The notes: generated by a model not told the origin, from the sequence alone. Positions 22,301 through 33,021 are shown, numbered from the stretch's first letter. The stretch: DNA of 64,000 bases from Clitopilus passeckerianus (GCA_944990035.1 CALYLX010000097.1:186001-250000), one strand, 5' to 3'. Numbers and translations: made by a program.

Positions 22301-22581
22301 TGTTCTTTCTTGAGAACAACCCCGCCACTTTTGCGTTTCCGTCACAGCAGCCTCCACCGCCATTTCCTAAGCCCAGGAAGGCACGGTGGCGTGGCCCGCC
22401 TGATAAGGCCGCCACACGGGTTCGTGGTGCCCCTCCCGCTGTTGGAGGCCACTGTCGACAAATGCCTGTAACAGGCTCCACTGCACCACCGCGCCCGGAC
22501 GATCTGGTCTGGGTGCCAGGTGCACATCAATTTGTTCGCAGAGAACAAGCCGAAGCGTCTGGCATGTTTTACCATGCATAG
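19315..22581 (+). CDS. LINE ORF2, 1,088 residues, in-frame loss of RT core
   Basis: One uninterrupted frame. The endonuclease is complete (VILLQEPSW, MAGDFNCKSSVWD, SDHAPLTA). At about residue 408 (base ~20538) the sequence jumps from NSLESLWAA to HVDDGSLIVQ. Compared with A2 this removes about 275 residues: the RT fingers, the first catalytic Asp motif (VAFDLAQFF) and GVGQGSALSPL. Only the VDD of the YVDD box remains. The RT thumb, RNase H (VLVAADALV, DDAELAAID, MLSDSTRAIRLA) and the CVCDWHTLETRDHVLHQC motif follow. It should keep nicking and RNase H folds but cannot reverse transcribe. The open frame could reflect a recent deletion or some constraint. Confidence 0.88.
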   Translation: MRYNNVHTLRFFSQNVNRNYDLVAALLEERKNNFDVILLQEPSWQLIRRTVSTTNPEGEAVIGAPTHPDWLVMFRRPASETDRPRVMTFVHRRLAGMRPAFRTDLANHNDVLVTTLYGSSGAQIHFANVYSSPGDGTAIRWLCDNAQRFPSMLCMAGDFNCKSSVWDPDYDSTNHVATELCDVALDLGLEVSVLPERTPTHFPHAVSLRPSVIDLFFLPVGRITGTSHSVVTEWKGPSDHAPLTAALPIQPVQLAAERITLPKGSEHEEEFLKELSSSLRALDTSGLTTAEAIERCTGAIATAIKQSWDNNSKTARITTRSKSWWNSECSEAVRVYRASKAVADYKVFRRATKVAKRKFFDSRIQTIATTNKRPWDLMRWAKQRELPTHEAIRHNGEPCNSLESLWAAHVDDGSLIVQSPSFGENISLLQQAYAVITELVTALGLVLEHDKTEVFHFSRRHNDVNPAIDLGFAPHTGNSPLQPKSVWRYLGFYFDRSLSFSHHVKYYSTKALTTVKAMIMLGNSSRGITPMQKRLLYRACVLPVATYGVGLWFYKGARCKTAMSHLRTMQHKAARWITGAFRTSPGGGTESIAGLPPIHLHVRKLVERGQARIGTLISNHLTLSLISDKYQRYEGTMRLPSSLSNLSQRVCDNLLSTVVDSDVHAVRASEPLNPVHAEAVPGLRLLDTHSGRITFDTIIAASKDALDSRRTHLGVIRADADLSDTTVLVAADALVPRSRKHQAVAACSLLHGAFGPEEYTMASGRVLSDDAELAAIDLSISKAVLRNNCFKIVMLSDSTRAIRLALDPSLHSGQGHSLSICSKLQAWFLDGADRRVHFVHVPSRLNWDIHHRAHLAATGLRVGAGSKPRTSLGYARKCAVDRMLQKWTCLLQQPSYSGNHFLRLASKGASLRPTHLKGGPWLHRVGSSNAHTARLTRAVLGHAPIGEFRARFNLDGETACVCDWHTLETRDHVLHQCAHFQRRPSQRLRRELLSFLFFLENNPATFAFPSQQPPPPFPKPRKARWRGPPDKAATRVRGAPPAVGGHCRQMPVTGSTAPPRPDDLVWVPGAHQFVRREQAEASGMFYHA

Positions 22582-22882
22582 GCGTCAGTGCTCCATCCTT
22601 CATATAGCGGCGAGCCTGGTTTCCAGGGTTCTTGCTGCTTCTGCGGGGTGGTGCACGCTATTATACTCCTCAGGAGATTTATCCTCGGGGGCCACCCTAG
22701 CTTGCTCTTTGGTGCACCTCGTATTCAGTGTAGTTCATTCGACGAACACGGTTCTTTACTTACATTAGTATACAATGCATGTATTAAGGTACTTGCGACC
22801 AGACTGCGATCGGGCGCCGGAATATAAATCGTCAGAAGCCCCCTTCGGGGGCGTAGGGCTTTGACCAAAAAAAAAAAAAAAA

Positions 22883-23018
22883 TAGGGCCGCGCGTTGTGG
22901 ATTTGAGCTTCTGCTTCTTCTTCAAAGGGGAGGGAGCAGTAGGAGGTGGGGAGGTCGCTGCCTTGCGCTTATTGGCGTTGGAGTTATCCTTGAGTTGCGC
23001 TACTTCATCCCAGGATAA
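22883..23018 (-). mobile_element. LINE family A ORF1 fragment
   Basis: A 136-base minus-strand piece encoding LSWDEVAQLKDNSNANKRKA and the basic LKKKQKLKSTTRGP patch, directly abutting the poly(A) tail of A4. It ends at about 23018 in sequence I cannot assign. Confidence 0.85.
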
Positions 23019-23264
23019 AGACATTGACAATAAAGTCCGTACACTAAGTATAGCAGCAAATCAAGAGTGCAAATCTGAAATGAGCACATGGCTGCAAGCA
23101 GCGACTAGTGTTCAGCGGAGCCTGGTAGGGGTAAGGGGTGCATGGTGGAACGGCACCTGCATAGAGTATGGCGGCGTGTAAAGACAAGCACTGGATGCCC
23201 AGTTGGACATTGGCGTCATGGCCGAGGCTAGTTAGACCCGATCACGGTGGTATCGACTGAGGAT
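23019..23264. other. Unassigned sequence between LINE fragments
   Basis: About 245 bases with no similarity that I can see to family A. It lies directly after the stop of the family B ORF1 on the minus strand, so it may be the start of family B ORF2 or its spacer, but I find no endonuclease motif to support that. Confidence 0.3.
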
Positions 23265-23923
23265 CTAGTTGATATTGAAGCGATTCTTCCAGAACACGCA
23301 TTTACGGTCATCAGAAGAGTGATGCTTGCCACAGTTGACACACTTGGCAGAGTGAGGGCAGGGGGTCCCATCTGGGGTAGGAGCCACTGGGGGGGTAGCG
23401 TTGGCATTGCCCTTGCAGCAAGACGCTAGGCGACGATGGAGAGCCACATTATGAGGCCCCCCACAATGAGAGCAGACATCGCCCTTGACAGGGCATTTGT
23501 CTGCAGTATGACCAAAGTGCCAGCAGCGCCGACACTGAGGGACTCCAGGCCTTTTTTCCGCACCGCGAAGTAGGCAGAAACGACCATAGACAAGGACACG
23601 TGTCCCGTCTAGGTCACGGAGGCAAGCACCCTGGCGGGTGTCCCAGACCTCAAAGAAGACAGTGCATGAGTCGGCCGTCTTTGAGTTGCGAACAACTCGC
23701 GGAGGGGCGGCCAACTGTGCACCGTGAAGGGTGTCACCTGCTGTGAGTACAGACTCAATGGCAGGGCGAGATAGGGTGACCTCCTCCCTGTCGGCGTCAA
23801 CAGAGAGGTAGGGGGCGTTGATGATTTTGAGGTAGGGCCGCGACTGCGGTACCTCACAGGTGAAAGCAGGGGTGCCAGCTGGGAAGGCCTTGACCAGCCA
23901 CTCGGAAACAATCTCAAGGTCGG
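23265..23923 (-). pseudogene. ORF1 fragment of a second LINE family (family B)
   Basis: On the minus strand this encodes about 219 residues with the same layout as family A ORF1 but a very different sequence: SRPYLKIINAPYLSVDAD, DSCTVFFEVWDTRQGACLRD, then knuckles CRRCWHFGHTADKCP, CSHCGGPHNVALH and CVNCGKHHSSDDRKC, ending FWKNRFNIN and stop. The N-terminal half is missing; at 23924 it joins the plus-strand copy A6. Confidence 0.8.
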
Positions 23924-26900
23924 CAATGATGTGGTGGTCACAACATTGTATGGGAGTGCAGGCACCCAGATACACTTCGCTAATGTCTACTCCAGTCCAG
24001 GGGATGGTTCTGCCATTCGCTGGTTATGTGACAATGCTCTGCGTCTCCCAACCATGCTTTGCATGGCAGGGGACTTCAATTGCAAGTCGTCAGTCTGGGA
24101 TCCAGACTATGACTCTACAAATCATATGGCAACTGAACTATGCAATGTTGCACTTGACCTGGGTTTGGAGGTTAGTGTTCTTCCAGAACGCACTCCTACT
24201 CACTTCCCACATGCTGGCAGCCTTAGGCCGTCAGTCATCGATCTATTCTTCCTCCCTGTGGGTTGCACTGCAGGGACTTCTCACAGCGTGGTCACAGAGT
24301 GGAAAGGACCCTCTGACCACGCTCCCTTGACCGTCACGCTCCGTATCTAGCCTGTACAGCTGGCTGCTGAGCGCATCACTCTGCCAAAAGGCAGTGAGCA
24401 AGAGGAAGAGTTCCTGAGAGAGCTGTCCTCTTCCTTGCGGGCATTGGATACAACCACTCTCACAACAGCAGAAGCAATTGAACGCTGCACTGGCGCCATT
24501 GCAACTGCTATTAAGCAGTCTTGGGATAACAATTCTAAGACTGCTCGCATCTCCACCAAGTCAAAGTCCTGGTGAAATCCTGAGTGCTCTGAGGCTGTTA
24601 GAGTGTATCGCACTTCCAGGGCGGTCACTGATTACAAGGCGTTCCGCAGGACTACCAAGGTGGCCAAGCGCAAGTTCTTTGATAGTAGGATCCAGACGAT
24701 TGCTAATACCAACAAGCGTCCATGGGATCTTATGCGCTGGGCCAAACAGCACGAGCTCCCTACACATGAGGCAATTCGCCACAATGGTGAACCTTGCAAT
24801 TCCCTTGAGTCGCTTTGGGCTGCTCTTGACTCGACATACAACTCGGTGTCTGACCGCCCTGTTGATCCCTCTGTGCTTGACGATGTACCTCAGTCTTCTC
24901 TGCGCAAGTGGTGGGACTTTGGCGTTAACGAGCTCAGAGAAGAACTAGCAAAGTGTTCGAACACCTCTGCTCCAGGACCTGATCACCTCACATGGTATCA
25001 GCTCAAATTCTAGGTTGCTGACACTGTCATTGCAACCAGATTCGTCAAGATTGCCAATGCCTGTCTTCGGGTGGGTCACTGGCCCTCTCACTTCAAAGAG
25101 TCGCGCTCTGCCATTGTTCTCAAGCCTGGCAAACCACACTACTCAACTCCCAAGATGTTCCATCCTATTGTGTTGCTTAACACGCTGGGGAAGCTCTTTG
25201 AGAAGATGCTTGCAAACCGGATGCAGTTTGAAGCGCAGAAATTCGGCGTGTTCCACCCCAACCGGTTTGGAGGTGTGCACCAACACTCCACTGAGGATGC
25301 AGGTGTTTATCTCACTCACATCGTCAAGGCCGGTTGGGCTAGAAGGTTGAAGACATGCGTGGTCGCATTTGACCTTGCTCAGTTCTTCCCCTCTCTCAAC
25401 CATGACATGCTGCTACGCATACGGCGCAGACTGGGCTTTGCACCAGAGGTCTGCAACTTTTTTGCATCTTACCTTGTTGGGAGACACACATTCTACAGCT
25501 GGAACGGCGAAGAGTCCAGCAGGTATTCTGAGGGATTTGCTTTATCCCCCCTCCTCTCTGCGCTCTATTTGGTGCCGGGGATGAGGCTTTTTGAACACAG
25601 GATTGCTCCTGGCATTACAACACTCATGTTGTATGTGGATGATGGTTCGCTCATCGTTCAGTTGCCATCCTTTGGGGAGAACATCACCCTACTCCAACGA
25701 GCATATGCTGTCATCACAGAGCTTGTTACTGCACTTGGCCTGGTTTTGGAACATGATAAGACAGAGGTCTTCCACTTCTCTCGCAAGCACAACGATGTCA
25801 ATTCTGCCATTGACTTGGGCTTTGCTCCACACACTGGCAACTCGCCACTTCAACCCAAGAGCATTTGGCGCTACTTGGGCTTCTACTTTGACCGGTCGCT
25901 ATCCTTCAGCCACCATGTCAAGTATTACTCTACCAAGGCTCTGACCACTGTCAAGGCAATGATCATGCTTGGGAACTCATCAAGGGGTATCACCCCTATG
26001 CAGAAGCAGCTGCTCTACCGTGCATGCGTCCTTCCGGTCGCTACGTATGGTGTGGGCCTCTGGTTGTACAAAGGTGCCAGATGCAAGACTGCTATGTCGC
26101 ACCTGCGCACCATGCAACACAAGGCTGCCAGGTGGATAACCGGCGCCTTTCGCACATTGCCAGGAGGAGGGACCGAGTCTATTGCTGGTCTCCCTCCCAT
26201 TCATTTGCACATCAGGAAACTGGTTGAACGTGGCTAGGCGCATATTGGCACCCTGATTGGCACCCACCCTACGCTGTCACTTATTCCTCTCTGATGATGC
26301 CGAACTCGCAGCTATTGACTTGTCTATAAGCAAGGCTGTTCTGCGCAACAACTGTGTCAAGATAGTTGTGCTCTCAGACTCGACTAAAGCCATCCGTTTG
26401 GCTCTGGACCTGTCTCTCCGCTCTGGGCAGGGACACTCGCTGTCCATCTGCTCCAAACTACGTGCTTGGTTCTCGGGCGACGCTGACAGACGCGTCCACT
26501 TTGTCCATGTCCCTTCAAGACTCAATTGGGACATTCACCACCATGCTCACTTGGCGGCCACTGGCTTGCGGGTGGGTGCTGGTAACAGACCCCAGACATC
26601 CCTTGGGTATGCCCAGAAACGCGCTGTGGATAGAATGCTACATGAGTGGACTTGTCTACTGCAGCAGCCTTCTTACTCTGGCAACAACTTCTTGCGTCTC
26701 ACACACAAAGGTGCCTCCCTAAGGCCCACACACATCAAAGGTGGACCTTGGCTACGTCGCATTGGTTCTTCCAATGTGCACACCACGTGCCTTACACGCG
26801 CAGTTCTGGGTCATGTACCCATTGGTGAATTCCGTGCATGCTTCAACCTGGGTGGGGAGATAGCGTGTGCATGCAACTGGCGCATACTGGAAACGAGGGG

Positions 26901-27554
26901 ACACATCCTTCACCAGTGCGCGCACTTCCAATGACGGCCCAACCAGCGCTTGCGCTGGGAGCTGTTGTCTTTCTTGTTCTTCCTTGAGAACAACCCTGCC
27001 ACTTTTGCGTTTCCTTCGCAACAGCCTCCACCGCCGTTTCCCAAAGCCAGGAAGACACAGCGACGTGGGCCGCTGGATAAGGCCCCCACATGCCCCCACA
27101 ATGCCCTCCCCGCTGTGGGGGGCTACCGCCGACAAATGCCTGTAACAGGCTCCACCACACCTCCACGCCTGGACGACCTTGTCTGGGTGCCGGGTGCACA
27201 CCAATTTGTTCGCAGAGAACAGGCCGAAGCATCTGGCATGGTTTTCCATGCGTAGGTGTCAGTGCTCCATCCTTCATATAGTGGCAAGCCTGGCCCCCAG
27301 GGTTTTTGCTGCTTCTGCGGGGTGTTGCACGCTACCATACTCGCTGAGAGATTTATCCTCGGGGGCCACCCTAGCTTGCTCTTTGGTGCACCTCGTATTT
27401 AGTGTAGTTCACTCGACGAACACGGTTTTTACTTATGTTAGTATACAATGCATGTATTTAGGTACTTGCGACCGGACTGTGATCGGGCGCCGGAATATAA
27501 ATTGTCAGACGCCCCCTTCGGGGGCGTAGGGCTTTGACCAAAAAAAAAAAAAAA
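23924..27554 (+). mobile_element. LINE family A, copy A6 (5'-truncated, many lesions)
   Basis: It begins in the endonuclease at NDVVVTTLYGSAG and runs to a poly(A) tail at 27540-27554, with the 3' hairpin at 27509-27527. It is joined head-on to the family B fragment at the left and to a short minus-strand 5'-end fragment at the right. Confidence 0.9.
23931..27255 (+). pseudogene. A6 ORF2 remnant
   Basis: Open pieces are 23931-24350 (endonuclease with GDFNCKSSVWD, SDHAPLTV), 24603-25013, 25071-26237 (RT with VVAFDLAQFFPSLNHD and YVDDGSLIV), 26257-26934 and 26950-27255. Lesions include TAG for Gln near 24348, TGA after KSKSW near 24574, TAG in the KFVVADT region near 25011, loss of about 20 bases that removes GVGQG near 25530, TAG near 26236, a deletion of about 430 bases near 26286 and a TGA near 26932. 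Confidence 0.85.
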
Positions 27555-27615
27555 GAGGGTGAATTTGCGTTGCTGTTGTGGCTGTGATGTTGGTGGTAAC
27601 AGATCAAAAGGGATG
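27555..27615 (-). mobile_element. LINE family A 5'-terminal fragment (61 bp)
   Basis: Minus-strand copy of the first 61 bases of the element, with its terminus (CATCCCTTTTGATCTG) at 27615. The outer side abuts A7 and the inner side abuts the poly(A) tail of A6. Confidence 0.85.
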
Positions 27616-28448
27616 TCCTCCTAGTGCTGTGGATGAACTTCAAATGAGGTACATTGCAGACACCTTTGTTGCAACAGTTGCGTGTGCAGCAGCTGTTCAT
27701 GTTACAAACTACCTCAGCGCAGATAAAAGGTCTCTAGCACAAGTGCAATGCGCTAGGGACGCATTGAATGCTGTTCTGTCTTTCCCTTCCTCCCAGCCGC
27801 ATCTGCTTTCTCCTCTGCTGCTGCAGGTGGGCATCATATAGCACTGGCCTCCTTTGCTTCAGCAGTCACCCCCACCTCCTCCAGTGCCAGGACCCAGGTT
27901 ACCCCTTACCCACCCATAGAACACACTGCCACTGGTCACAAATCTCTGGTTCCCATGGAGGGACTGAAGTCTACAGCAACATTTTAACAATCTGGCGGCC
28001 AGGTCTCTGGACTTGCCCCAGGTGTTGTCACAGGTGCTACCCCTTTGCAACCACAACTAGAGCAGATCTATTCAGGTAACTGGATGCAATTTCAGCGCCG
28101 GTTTGTCTGTCCCTCTCTCCAGGCGCCTGCTGCACTACGCAGAGCATCTAATCTACATGCTGTGCATGCCCCAGAACCTGCTAATGCATCCCAGCAGCAG
28201 CAGCAGCAACCACAACAGCATCAGCACGCTTCTAAGGCATTCTATGCTTCTGTCACCTTGCAGCCCCCTAGGAGGCCTGCAAACACTGCCTCTCGCAGTT
28301 TTGCAGAGGTTACTGTTGGCAAGACTTCGCAGCAATGTGCAAAACTTGCAGAACTCACAGGTCATCTCCCTGGACTGTCCTGGGATGATGTTACACAACT
28401 AAAGAACAATTCCAATACCAATCAGCGCAAGGCAGCGCCCTCTTCCCA
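27616..28448 (+). pseudogene. LINE family A ORF1 remnant, copy A7
   Basis: Degenerate plus-strand ORF1 from CPPSAVDELQ through the Pro/Gln-rich middle to the SWDDVTQLKNNSNTNQRKA stretch, in several frames. It is richer in A/T changes than the other copies and so probably older. It ends where the poly(T) of A8 begins at 28449. Confidence 0.8.
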
Positions 28449-28697
28449 TTTTTTTTTTTTTTTGGTCAAAGCCCTATGCCCCCGGAGGGGGTGTCTGACA
28501 ACTTATATTCTGGTGCCTGATTGCAGTCCGGTCACAAGTACCTAAATATCTGCATTGTATACTAACATAAGTAAAACTGTGTTTGTTGAGTGAACTATAC
28601 TGTATACGAGGTGCACCAAAGAGCAAGCTAGGGTGGCCCCTGAGGATAAATCTATTAATAAGTATGGTAGCATGAAGCACCCTGCAGAAGCAGCAAG
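28449..28697 (-). mobile_element. LINE family A 3'-end fragment, copy A8
   Basis: Poly(T) at 28449-28463 is the complement of a poly(A) tail. The minus strand then reads the 3' hairpin, in mutated form, and about 200 bases of the 3' UTR. It stops at the AGCAGCAA stretch, where A9 begins. Confidence 0.85.
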
Positions 28698-29428
28698 TGT
28701 ATTCACCGTGCCACCCCATTGCATGACATGTGTATAGTCTTCTTTGACTACTGGAATACCAGGTCTGGTACTGCCCTCAAGTCCATCACCAACAAGAAGG
28801 TGTCCATTAGCAGACACCTCTGCAACATCATCTCTGCTAGCATGCATGCTGGCGTCTCTCAGTGTCAGCGCTGCCGGGCTTGGGGCTATCCTACTGTGTC
28901 TTGCAGACAGCAGTACAACTCCTGTGTGCACTGTGGCTATGGCCATGACACACAAAACTATAAGAACAACTCTGCTGCTTTTGTGTTCCTATTGCAACAG
29001 CCTCCACCACTGTTTCCCAAAGTTGGGAAGACACAGCAACCTTGCCTATCTGATAAAGCCCCCACACATCTCCATGGCACTCCTCCCACTGCAAAAGGGC
29101 ACTGCTGACAAATGCCTATAACTGGCTCCACTGCACCACTACATATCTTGTCTGGGTGTCTGGCACACACCAATTTGTTTGAAGAGAGCAAGCCAAAGTG
29201 TCTGGCATGGACTTCCATGCATAAGTGTCAGTGTTGTATCCTTCATATAGTGGCGAGCCTGGCCTCTAGGGTTCTCACTGCTTCTGCAGGGTGTTGCATG
29301 CTACCATACTCATTGATAGATTTATCTTCAGAAGCCACCCTAGCTTGCTCTTTGGTGCACCTCATATTCCGTGTAGTTCACTCAACAAACATGGTTTTAC
29401 TTATGTTAGTATACAACACATGTATTTA
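28698..29428 (+). pseudogene. LINE family A, internally deleted copy A9
   Basis: ORF1 sequence from the MHDMCIVFFDYW stretch through CQRCRAWGYPTVSC and CVHCGYGHDTQN jumps at about 28964 to the ORF2 C-terminus (NNSAAFVFLLQQPPPLFPK), then the 3' UTR. It has no hairpin or poly(A); it ends where the Tc1 terminal module begins at 29429. Confidence 0.8.
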
Positions 29429-29655
29429 CAGTGGGCAACAAAACCCTTTCAATGTTTGCTACTTTTTCAAAAATGTGTTAATAGCTGATGGAATAAATTA
29501 TGTAAAATCTTGAAAATAATATACATCATAGTTCAATCTCTTGGCTTGATGCTGACATAACCCTGAGGCTGTGCTTCCACTTTTAGCAGGTGTTTCACAC
29601 AGTACAAGGTGGTGACCCATTGGAAGGGTTTTGTTGCTAGGTGTTTTAAATCCAG
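29429..29655. repeat. 227-bp Tc1 terminal module, copy 1
   Basis: It starts TA|CAGTGGGCAACAAAACCC and ends at AATCCAG. Near both ends it carries inverted repeats: CAACAAAACCCTTTCAATG at the left and CATTGGAAGGGTTTTGTTG before the right end. Three other copies of the same 227-base length are in the window: 31470-31696, 46079-46305 (reverse orientation) and 46531-46757 (reverse). The last two follow Tc1 transposase coding sequence; this one stands alone. Confidence 0.8.
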
Positions 29656-31467
29656 GCAAGTTGAGGTTGTGTCTTCAATGCACATGTCCAATACTTAATA
29701 TATCCATCAGACTGCTTAATAGACTCATCAGCCTCAATTAGGTCAGCCAGATACTGTTCAATTGAGTCCAGTGGCTTGCTACTATTATCCACAGGTTGAA
29801 ATGACTGAAAGTTGACGTTGCACTTCTTGGTTTGAGTGGGACGAGGCTATGGAAAATTTAGAAGAAAATAACAATAAATTTGGTAATTTTACCTGTGACA
29901 GAGCAGATGCATTTGCTTCAGTGGCTGGTTGGGTGTATTGCTCTTTGTATGTTACACCGATCCATCTCGTTATAGCCATGATTCTTGAACTATTTCATCT
30001 TTCGATTGGGACACATAACTACAGATTATTAGGTCAGTAGGTCTTATCTGAAAAAATTCTCACTTACCCAAAGCAATGAAGTACAGCTCACATTCATTGG
30101 TAAGAACTGAGTACTTATCAATGAGTAGAACTACTGCCTCAGCTGCAACACGAACAATGGGCCAATCTTCAAGCTGCTCTAAATCATTGTCATGAACTCA
30201 GACAAGATTACCTTTGAGCACATGCAGCATAGGCAGGACCTCAACAATTAGAGAGACCTCAGCCTTAGAAAAAAGGTTTGTGATGTGTTCAAATTGCTAC
30301 CACCAACAAATTATTAGCACAATTGAAGATTGTCAAGAAGAATTGCATACCTCAAGAATATCACATAGTATTTCAACAAGATCTCAAAGTCTGTTATCAA
30401 GTGCATATGCACCAAGCTCCAAATATGCAGTTGCACACAGAAGATTGACAACATTCTTGAAGTAGTAGTGCGTCTGGAGACATGCAAAATCTAAGTTCCA
30501 TCGGGTTGCAATATAACGGGTCAGTGGTTTCTTGTTACCAGTAAGTTCTGGATCTCATTCAAGTCTTTGAAACTCCTTTGTAAGAGTTAAAGAATCATGA
30601 ACACACTGAGCAAGACCAGCAACCTAAAAATAAATTTAGTATGCGGTAACTGTAAATTAGATTAAAAACATCACATGTGAAAATAGCTTGAGTGCCTTTT
30701 CCTCTGCTTCCTTGGTAAGAAAAACTCCCTCTGCCTTCATATTTGCAATTGCTTGATCCTTTATTGACTTTATCACCACCTTGTCATGTGCAGCCTTACC
30801 ATCATCTTCCTTGTCCTCCTTCTCCTCCGCTGCAACTTCCTCCATTGCTAATACCACATCTGCATTTTCAGCACTATTTTCCACCTCTCCTACCTTCTCT
30901 GATTTTCTTTGTCTTTAGGTGTTTAAAGAAAAATAACATAAATATCTAAAACAAGATCAGACAAAAGCTTCGAAATTCATATATAATTCAACTTATCTTG
31001 GCAATATGATTGATAATATGAGTAAAACAGTGTGCCTGAGCATTCATTCCACAAAATCCTGATAAGAATTCTGGAAGTAATAATGCCAGCTTATTGCAAT
31101 TTGATGCATTGTCCATGCATAATACAAAAAACAAATGATATTTTAGGCTAGAATAGTTTAAAATCAATGAACCACTTACTGTACTAGGCCCTCTAAACCA
31201 AACCGTTTGATACAGTCTGCTACTACTTTAGTCAAATAATAACCATCATGAGCTTCTGTGAGCCTAAATATTTTCTATTAGCAATGAAATATTCTATCAT
31301 TTCAAAACATACTGGATGAACTCTAGAATTTGCCTGTGAAGTTTCCCATTCAAGTACCAGACAATCACAATTCCAAAGTAGGAAGAAACAATAGGCATAG
31401 TCCATCCATTCAGCATCAAGTGAATTGTAGATGCTAGTCCTTGGAAGTACAAGCACATATCCTTTGA
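29656..31467 (-). pseudogene. hAT-family transposase remnant
   Basis: Reading the minus strand in broken frames gives hAT hallmarks: GWTMPIVSSYFGIVIVWYLN near 31400 (the family's DGWTS..F.G region), an acidic insert at 30657-30884, then VAGLAQCVHDSLTLTKEFQR, GNKKPLTRYIATRWNLDFA near 30500-30540, and YLADLIEADESIKQSDGYIK close to the C-terminal dimerisation end near 29700. Stops and frame breaks are frequent. The N-terminal DNA-binding part is missing; the remnant is cut off at 31467 by the second Tc1 module. No terminal repeats were recognised. Confidence 0.75.
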
Positions 31468-31469
31468 TA

Positions 31470-31696
31470 CAGTGGGCAACAAAACCCTTCCAATGTTTGC
31501 TACTTTTTCAAAGATGTGTTAATAGCTGATGGAATAAATTATTTAAAATCTTGAAAATAATATAGATCATAGTTCAATATCTTGGCTTGATGCTGACATA
31601 ATTTTGAGGCTGTACTTCCACTTTTAGCAGGTGTTTTACACAGTTCAAGATGGTGATCTATTAGAAGAGTTTTGTTGCTAGGTGTTCTGAATCCAG
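31470..31696. repeat. 227-bp Tc1 terminal module, copy 2
   Basis: Same orientation, length and end points as the copy at 29429, preceded by TA. The inner inverted repeat is more diverged (TATTAGAAGAGTTTTGTTG). The hAT remnant lies to its left and a copia remnant to its right. Confidence 0.8.
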
Positions 31697-33004
31697 TAAC
31701 CCAAGCCTTCGATCATCTTCTCTGATTTCAAGAAAGCTATCACCTTTAAGCTTTCTGGGAACTCCAATCCCAACCCTGAAATTGCCACCCTGGATGGCAC
31801 ATTCAAGGTGTTGATGTGAAAACTGCTTTTCTATATGGAAAACTCGAAGAAGAAATCTATATGGAGCAACCAGAAGGATTTAGATCCAAAAGCCACCCAA
31901 ACATGGTCTATCAACTAAAATGGGCACTATATGGCCTTAAACAAGCTAGTCTCTCTTGGTGGAAAGAGATGACGAAATCCACGGAAGCATTGGGTTTCAA
32001 ACAAACAACATTCGATGCAGGTGTTTTTGTACACCATACTAAAGATGGCAAGACTATTGTCACTGTTGTGTATGTCAATGATGCAATGTTCATGGGGTCT
32101 GATCGGAACCTCGTCTTGAAGATGAAATCCGCATTCATGAAAAAATGGGAATGCCGAGACCTTGGTGATGCTAAGGAATTCCTACACATGTGCATGACTC
32201 GGGACAAGAACACGATCAAACTTGATCAAGTCCCTTATCTCCAAAAAGTATTGCAACGCTATGGAATGACAAATGCTAAAACCACTTATACTCCACTGCC
32301 ATCTGGCTGGAAACCTAAAACCAACACCAAGGCTCCTAATCCCAAAATTGAATCAGAGTTTCAATCTGTGATCGGATCTCTGTTATATCTCATGCTAGGC
32401 ACACGGCCCGATATCGCCTTTGCAGTAATCAAACTATCACAGTTCTCTGCAAACCCAAGTAAAGAGCATCTCAAAAAGGCCAAACACGTGCTAAGGTACT
32501 TAGCTACCTACCCCAACTACTCACTTGTCTAGGCATTTGATGAAAACACACATCGCTCTACATCAGGATATATTATGAAACTTGCCAATGAACTTATCTG
32601 TTGGATGTCAAAGGCGCAGAAAACCATTGCACTATCATTGACAGAAGCTGAATATTGTATGGCCTTGTCAGACACATGTCAACAAGTCACATGGCTTCGG
32701 TCACTCTTGTCCACAATTAGTCTTCCTGAAACTGAACCTACATACTATGGTTATTGGTGATAATCAGGGATCAATCTTCATCGAATCAAATCCTGTCCAG
32801 GAACACCGGACTAAACACATTGATATTTGCTATCACTACACTCGCGAATGTGTTGAAAACGGTATTATAGAGTTATACTTTATACCTGGAAATAAGAACA
32901 CTGCTGACATGCTGACCAAGAATTCGGAACATGTTAAATTTGAGCAGTTCAGATCTCAACTTGGACTTGAGTTTTACTCATCTAAGAACAAAGACACACA
33001 ATAG
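31697..33004 (+). pseudogene. Ty1/copia remnant: gag piece, RT, RNase H
   Basis: A short gag-like stretch (SDFKKAITFKLSGNSNPNPE) is joined at about 31811 to the RT (DVKTAFLYGKLEEEIYMEQ, ALYGLKQASLSWWKEM, and VVYVNDAMF where active elements have YVDD). After a TAG at 32530 come RNase H pieces: ELICWMSKAQKTIALSLTEA and IGDNQGSIFIESNP. It ends IELYFIPGNKNTADMLTK, typical for copia. Protease, integrase and most of gag are missing. The Asp-to-Asn change in the active site and the stops make it dead. Confidence 0.88.
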
Positions 33005-33021
33005 GTGGTCTTTGAGGAGGT

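Larger units (their letters stand above)
18525..22882 (+). mobile_element. LINE family A, copy A4 (5'-truncated, internally deleted ORF2)
   Basis: It begins in the middle of ORF1 (RVWYPVTEGD), joined at 18524/18525 to the 5' end of the opposite-strand A3. It then has the ORF1 C-terminus, a spacer of 9 bases, a long ORF2, the 3' UTR and a poly(A) tail at 22867-22882. Its ORF1 differs clearly from A2/A3 (for example SVGSTPITPDAVLALMRQDP against AVGSTPVTPDTMEALLRQNT), so it belongs to a separate subfamily. Confidence 0.9.

Noticed and set aside
8559..22882. Single twin-primed insertion of one RNA to explain A2-A3-A4
   Set aside because: A3 and A4 differ too much in ORF1 to come from one RNA, and A3 and A4 overlap in content.
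23031..23240. Family B ORF2 start
   Set aside because: No endonuclease motif can be read in any frame of this short stretch.
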